A stretch of 17,243 nucleotides of DNA from the NCBI GenBank assembly GCA_030586765.1, contig JAUQZZ010000022.1, positions 1 to 17,243 of the forward strand, given 5' to 3'. Position 1 is the first letter of the stretch, and the number at the start of each line of letters is the position of its first letter. Of this stretch, positions 15,101-17,243 are shown one piece after another. The position numbers were made by a program, and so were the translations under genes. The notes under the pieces are model-generated. The model was not told where the DNA came from and did no database searches. It saw only the letters and a list, made by a program, of their open reading frames with translations. This DNA comes from Candidatus Brocadiales bacterium. Lineage in GTDB: Bacteria; Planctomycetota; Brocadiia; Brocadiales; Bathyanammoxibiaceae.

Positions 15101-15620
15101 AATCATTATCCAGGCCTTTGGGGAGTACTTAGCAGAAGAAGCAGACCAAGAACAGGTGGCCACTATTAAAAGATGGGTGGAAGACTTCTATTCCAGTCCC
15201 CTGGGCCAGGAGGTGAGGGTCGCCAAAGAGGTAGAGCGTGAGATGCCTTTTATCTTTGCCTACCGGGGCAATCCCATAAGAGGTAAGATAGACCTGTTAT
15301 TTTCCCCTGAAGGCCAGGGTTGGCACCTGGTAGATTTCAAATCCACAGATGTGCTGGAAGGTTACCAGTTCCAGATGCAACTATATAGCCTGGCTGTAGA
15401 GGCAGTTTACGGCAGAATGCCCCTAGAGGCAGTACTATTCTTCCTCTCCTCCAGGACAGCCCTTCCTGTAGACATCTCTCCCAAGGCCATGGGGGTCTTT
15501 GAGGAAAGGATGGAAGGCTTCTTCCGTGCCAGGGAAGGAGAAACCTATCCTATTAAAAGGGGTCCCTACTGCCTGTGGTGCGACTATCAGCGATATTGCG
15601 GTGAAACCCCTAAAAAGTAA
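12192..15620 (+). CDS. addA: ATP-dependent helicase-nuclease subunit AddA
   Basis: The protein has 1142 residues, starting at the ATG that overlaps the addB stop (ATGA, 12192-12195) with AAAGGG upstream. An earlier in-frame ATG at 12168 is less likely. It is a full UvrD/RecB helicase: Walker A AGAGSGKT (24-31), TITFTEKAASEM, STIDSFCARLL, Walker B ILVDEYQDT (Asp343, Glu344), VVGDAQQSIYGFR (from about 367), LDKNFRSRPEI, KLMTIHAAKGLEFP and RVFYVALTRAQEH (Arg791). The C-terminal nuclease has an AHRVLERY His motif, GKIDLLF (Asp1034), VDFKST (Asp1048, Lys1050) and QMQLYSLA. Unusually, Cys915, 1127, 1130 and 1136 (CPRRYYF, then C-x2-C-x5-C) form a Cas4/AddB-like Fe-S pattern that Bacillus AddA lacks. 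It works with AddB in end resection. Confidence 0.94.
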   Translation: MNPSLTKEQKKGVELVGRDICVTAGAGSGKTRVLVERFVHLVTAKKVPIQEILTITFTEKAASEMKLRIAERFQSKGLERERQDIEFAHLSTIDSFCARLLRENALEAGVDPEFAVLEEYEAWYILRNLAETLLSEWGASNLQGFHPLLEGLHCQNLTEATIKLLSKIRSTGLTPKDIPIKATSHQEIKTIQERVSLCLEEINSRRGRLPDSTKLAEMLDRIFHKLKPLTILSPDRLTQNHIEDLSHLEIRLTVPEPIKSPLQRLREELVPEFHGILSEKEALRVKEALREFLAELLKRYEEEKRKRRAQDFYDLEEKVIRLLRNSSLVREELRERFKYILVDEYQDTNNLQKTLLDLLRGDDNLFVVGDAQQSIYGFRDADLEVFLQHKEETIKRKGEVIRLDKNFRSRPEILSFVNLVFKNLWGGSGPVEGSKLLAAASFGKKEAPSVELIFARGKDVEEARRQEAALLSWRIQEIVEKKSLKTTRLDGNEPQRPISYGDIAILLRSTGDIKLLERALSDLGIPFFVARGRGLYNTREISDLINLLKVVENPLDEVALAAVLRSPFVGVDDQCLFWLAYYRKARPQGIIYSLREADKITEIRPSHRDRLKRFAEQLEEFRALKGRVPVGTFIRTILDKTHFDTKVLALPSGRQRYANLRKIVELARAFEKKGVLELPEFFHVLSDLRLREIRESEASIDIEKSDVVKLMTIHAAKGLEFPVVAVVDIARAMPNTTGDIIFSKKAGLGLKLINSLTSKPIITPCYGQIVEDLRQKESRELERVFYVALTRAQEHLLLGASLGPGIKGEWLRAVAENLNLSLESESMPEILSFGNEGYQIKIITNKPTPHEVLPSFCALSQKEKQKIHMGEKLAFSAGVSPINKKILSYVRPASNPATQGDYIYSATEILSFQVCPRRYYFKYRLGLPSLTAPLSLQKEGDEIGKGILGDIAHRVLERYRPSSNKLRLQEIIIQAFGEYLAEEADQEQVATIKRWVEDFYSSPLGQEVRVAKEVEREMPFIFAYRGNPIRGKIDLLFSPEGQGWHLVDFKSTDVLEGYQFQMQLYSLAVEAVYGRMPLEAVLFFLSSRTALPVDISPKAMGVFEERMEGFFRAREGETYPIKRGPYCLWCDYQRYCGETPKK
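14985..15017. repeat. Possible in-frame palindromic insertion in addA
   Basis: TCTCCCT (14992-14998) and AGGGAGA (15007-15013) form a 7-bp stem with an 8-nt loop. The stretch is translated as TAPLSLQKEGDEI, between the CPRRYYFKYRLGLP segment and the AHRVLERY motif, where a short linker is usual. It is weaker and less regular than the addB inserts. Confidence 0.35.
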
Positions 15621-15842
15621 ATATAGGTGCGACCTAAAGGAGTCATTGCGAGGGAAGCGAAGTCACGCCTAAAGCGGATGCTCCTCTGGCGCAGGTGGGG
15701 GTGAACACCACCCTCCCCTAACCCCTCCCATCTAGGGAGGGGGGCTGTTAGAGGAGATGTAGGGACAGGTCTTTAGACCTGTCCATTGATTATCAGGACT
15801 TTCCAGTAAACTAACAATTTTGAAAGTTTAGTTCACAGTGTC
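15621..15842. repeat. Repeat-rich gap between addA and hicB
   Basis: No gene is seen here. The gap holds, in order, a copy of the dispersed core (15662-15690, GTCACGCCTAAAGCGGATGC then TCTGGC); the CACCCTCCCCTAACCCC repeat also found before addB, here followed by AGGGAGGGG so that it can fold (15709-15742); and a palindrome with GTAGGG at its left end (15759), whose stem GGACAGGTCT-TT-AGACCTGTCC (15763-15784) is perfect. Three repeat families side by side suggest a favoured landing site. Confidence 0.75.
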
Positions 15843-15870
15843 TTGACCTTATCCTAGAAAGATATATCAT
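15843..15870 (+). promoter_or_regulatory. Predicted promoter for hicBA
   Basis: TTGACC (15843-15848) and TATCAT (15865-15870) are 16 nt apart. Transcription would begin near 15877, too close to the upstream ATG at 15882 for that start to have a ribosome site, which supports the GTG start at 15921. Confidence 0.5.
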
Positions 15871-15906
15871 GGGGCTAGAGTATGAAAGGCGGAAGGCGTA
15901 CTTCCA

Positions 15907-15913
15907 GGGAGGA
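15907..15913 (+). promoter_or_regulatory. Ribosome binding site that decides the hicB start
   Basis: GGGAGGA lies 7 nt before GTG at 15921, an almost ideal Shine-Dalgarno. The upstream in-frame ATG (15882) has nothing comparable. Confidence 0.75.
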
Positions 15914-15920
15914 TAGAGAA

Positions 15921-16166
15921 GTGAAAACCTATATTTTCCGGGTCATCATTGAGCCGGATGACGACCGGTGGGCTGCATATTGCCCGGCTCTTCTTCGCCA
16001 GGGGGCCTCCACATGGGGCAACACTAGAGAGGAGGCCTTGAAGAATATTGAGGAAGTTGTGAAGATGGTTATTCAAAGCCTTCGGGAACATGGAGAACCC
16101 ATCCCAGAGGGCCCGGAGGATGCCGTGCGACTCTCAAGCGAACCCCAGGTAGCTGTGACTATATAG
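15921..16166 (+). CDS. hicB: HicB-family antitoxin
   Basis: From the GTG start the protein has 81 residues. It opens with VKTYIFRVIIEPDDDRWAAY and continues CPALLRQGASTWGNTREEAL, a helix, then HGEPIPEG. This is the classic HicB partial RNase H-like fold (edge strand, CP-x-L-x-G loop, TREEAL helix, IPE tail). It should bind and neutralise the HicA toxin encoded 3 bp downstream. No C-terminal helix-turn-helix or ribbon-helix-helix is present, so self-repression through DNA binding is not evident. An upstream ATG at 15882 would add 13 residues (MKGGRRTSREDRE) with no family counterpart. Confidence 0.88.
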   Translation: MKTYIFRVIIEPDDDRWAAYCPALLRQGASTWGNTREEALKNIEEVVKMVIQSLREHGEPIPEGPEDAVRLSSEPQVAVTI

Positions 16167-16169
16167 GCC

Positions 16170-16421
16170 ATGGCCATTGATTATGGCCGGCTTCGCAGCC
16201 TTACTGCCCGAGAACTTATCTCTGCCCTTACCAGAGATGGGTTTATCCTGGACCGGCAGTTCGGTTCTCATCAACACTACCGGCACCCTGATGGACGCAG
16301 AGTTACCGTCTCTTTTCACCGTTCTGGCGAAACCTTTCCTTTAAGAACCCTCAAAAGGATCGTTGAAGACCAGGCCTGTTGGAATGAGAACGACCTTAAA
16401 CGACTCAAGATTCTACCTTAG
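16170..16421 (+). CDS. hicA: HicA-family mRNA interferase toxin
   Basis: The protein has 83 residues and a double-stranded-RNA-binding-like fold. TARELISALTRDGFILDRQ forms the first helix and strand. GSHQHYRHPDGRRVTVSFH carries the catalytic His of the G-S-H motif. FPLRTLKRIVEDQ forms the last helix. HicA cleaves mRNA and blocks growth unless bound by HicB. The gene follows hicB by 3 bp, so the two are cotranscribed, in antitoxin-first order. The key residues are intact, and nothing suggests decay. No strong ribosome site is visible, which fits translational coupling. Confidence 0.92.
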   Translation: MAIDYGRLRSLTARELISALTRDGFILDRQFGSHQHYRHPDGRRVTVSFHRSGETFPLRTLKRIVEDQACWNENDLKRLKILP

Positions 16422-16529
16422 ATAGGGATAGGAAGTTTGTAAAAAGCGTAAGCTGCATCTGTATAAACTTACCATGGAGAAGTAATATATACGATTCTGT
16501 CAAGGGTAGTGATTTGAAAGTGAAAATGC

Positions 16530-16608
16530 AGGGACAGGGTTTATCTCACGCCAGAGGTGGATTCGCTCCGCCTGAGGCGGATTGGGCGAACCTGTCCCTA
16601 CGTTTTTT
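16530..16608. repeat. Composite dispersed repeat followed by a T tract
   Basis: The element starts with CAGGGACAGGG and ends with CCTGTCCCTACG. Inside it is the shared CTCACGCCAGAGGTGGATTC core and a CCGCCTGAGGCGG hairpin. The outer GGGACAGG/CCTGTCCC arms can close a long stem, and TTTTTT follows at 16603-16608, so the element may also terminate hicBA transcription. The rest of 16422-16729 holds no gene or feature I can support. Confidence 0.65.
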
Positions 16609-16729
16609 GGCTATTTTAATAGTTTGGCAACAGCCTCGTATTTTGTGTAAAAATACTTTCAAGGCAGTATCCTCTTGACGCATCTATGAAAACTGCGGTT
16701 GTGCAAGTATTTTTTAAGACACCCTACGC

Positions 16730-17243
16730 TTATCCCTCTACAGTCGTCGGTTTCTCAAGGCCTTGGATGCAGCGTATTGGGATATCTGAACGGCGATAGT
16801 AAGAGAAATTTGGCCTCTTGACCTTGGTGGGATGGGGTTCATGATATATGTGGAAGACTACGGCCTGGGTCAGGATGGACTTGGGCTTGAGCCCAAATCT
16901 CTTGAGCCGCTCTCTGAGGTCACTATCCTCCTGTCCCCAGCCCTCGTAGTTTTCATCAAAGCCATTTACCTCGTAGAGTGCCCTCTTTTCCACAGAGAGG
17001 TTGAGTCCCAGAAACTTGGGCCGCCTTGGCTTCTTCAGAAAGGAATAAAAGGTATTCTTCCACTGCCGTAATCTCAAACTCCGCAAGGGCTCTGTGGTCA
17101 GGACCTCTTCAAATAGGCCCTGGCTAACCATCTCTGGGGTTAGGGCCCTGCTATAGTCCTTTGATAGCCTTATGTGCCCTCCTCCTAAGAAACAACCCTC
17201 CTCGTAATTTCTCACATGGGCCTGGACAAAATCCCCCTTAGGA
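16730..17243 (-). CDS. Glycosyltransferase family 2, galactosyltransferase-type C-terminal domain (partial)
   Basis: The open frame continues past the right edge (PKGDFVQAH lies upstream of the first internal GTG at 17215), so the start is outside the window and about 170 C-terminal residues are seen. The stretch FLGGGHIRLSKDY and above all NGFDENYEGWGQEDSDLRERL form the hallmark of the C-terminal galactosyltransferase-like domain of GT2 enzymes. There the acidic WGxEDxDL residues bind the acceptor or the nucleotide-sugar metal. Such enzymes extend surface polysaccharides or glycosylate lipids at the inner face of the membrane. The sugar cannot be told. The gene runs toward hicBA, with the composite repeat between them. 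Confidence 0.85.
   Translation of the reverse strand, partial: PKGDFVQAHVRNYEEGCFLGGGHIRLSKDYSRALTPEMVSQGLFEEVLTTEPLRSLRLRQWKNTFYSFLKKPRRPKFLGLNLSVEKRALYEVNGFDENYEGWGQEDSDLRERLKRFGLKPKSILTQAVVFHIYHEPHPTKVKRPNFSYYRRSDIPIRCIQGLEKPTTVEG

Noticed and set aside
15882..15920. ATG at 15882 as the hicB start
   Set aside because: It lies about 5 nt after the predicted transcription start with no ribosome site, and the added residues do not belong to the family; GTG at 15921 follows GGGAGGA.
1..17243. tRNA or rRNA genes in the intergenic gaps
   Set aside because: No cloverleaf with a T-arm GTTCRANNC-like sequence and CCA-adjacent acceptor was found, and no rRNA-like segment is present.

Overview
The window is a piece of a bacterial chromosome of medium GC, probably from an uncultivated lineage. 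It carries ordinary bacterial housekeeping genes (miaA, an H-protein relative, a YhaM-type nuclease, rnr, addA/addB), intrinsic terminators and sigma70-like promoters. AddAB is used for recombination. The intergenic space is full of short GTAGGG...CCCTAC-bounded palindromes together with a REP-associated transposase. This repeat style is familiar from Planctomycetota, Nitrospirota and Desulfobacterota metagenome genomes, but nothing here fixes the phylum.

Layout. Positions 1-397 hold a dispersed repeat and a structured leader that ends in an intrinsic terminator. Positions 398-1217 hold two small plus-strand genes: a phage tail-completion-like protein and a small biotinyl/lipoyl-like domain protein. 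Positions 1327-2358 (minus) encode a secreted protein with five internal repeats. Positions 2472-7069 are a minus-strand cluster read miaA, gcvH-like, yhaM-like, rnr. It joins a tRNA modification enzyme with two different 3'-5' exoribonucleases and an H-protein relative that has lost its lipoyl lysine. Back-to-back promoters at 7266-7340 separate this cluster from an AT-rich accessory island (7300-8960). The island holds a frameshifted SEC-C protein with a HEPN-like RNxxxH motif and a frameshifted RAYT transposase flanked by its REP palindromes.

Positions 9040-15620 encode AddB and AddA, translationally coupled by an ATGA overlap. Together they should form the helicase-nuclease that processes double-strand breaks. 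Both subunits end in a nuclease domain with four Cys that look like a Cas4/AddB-type Fe-S cluster. AddB carries two perfect 28-bp palindromes inserted in frame, each adding the peptide GARCNVPL. A repeat-rich gap then leads to a HicB/HicA toxin-antitoxin pair (15921-16421), a composite repeat that may act as its terminator, and the C-terminal part of a minus-strand glycosyltransferase running off the right edge.

The strongest theme is the invasion of this locus by a family of short palindromes. They sit in untranslated leaders, flank and interrupt their presumed mobilising transposase, and have been domesticated inside a coding sequence. Other notable points are the lysine-less GcvH-like protein in an RNA-turnover cluster, the SEC-C/HEPN-like protein, and an unrecognised attenuator-like leader at 291-371.
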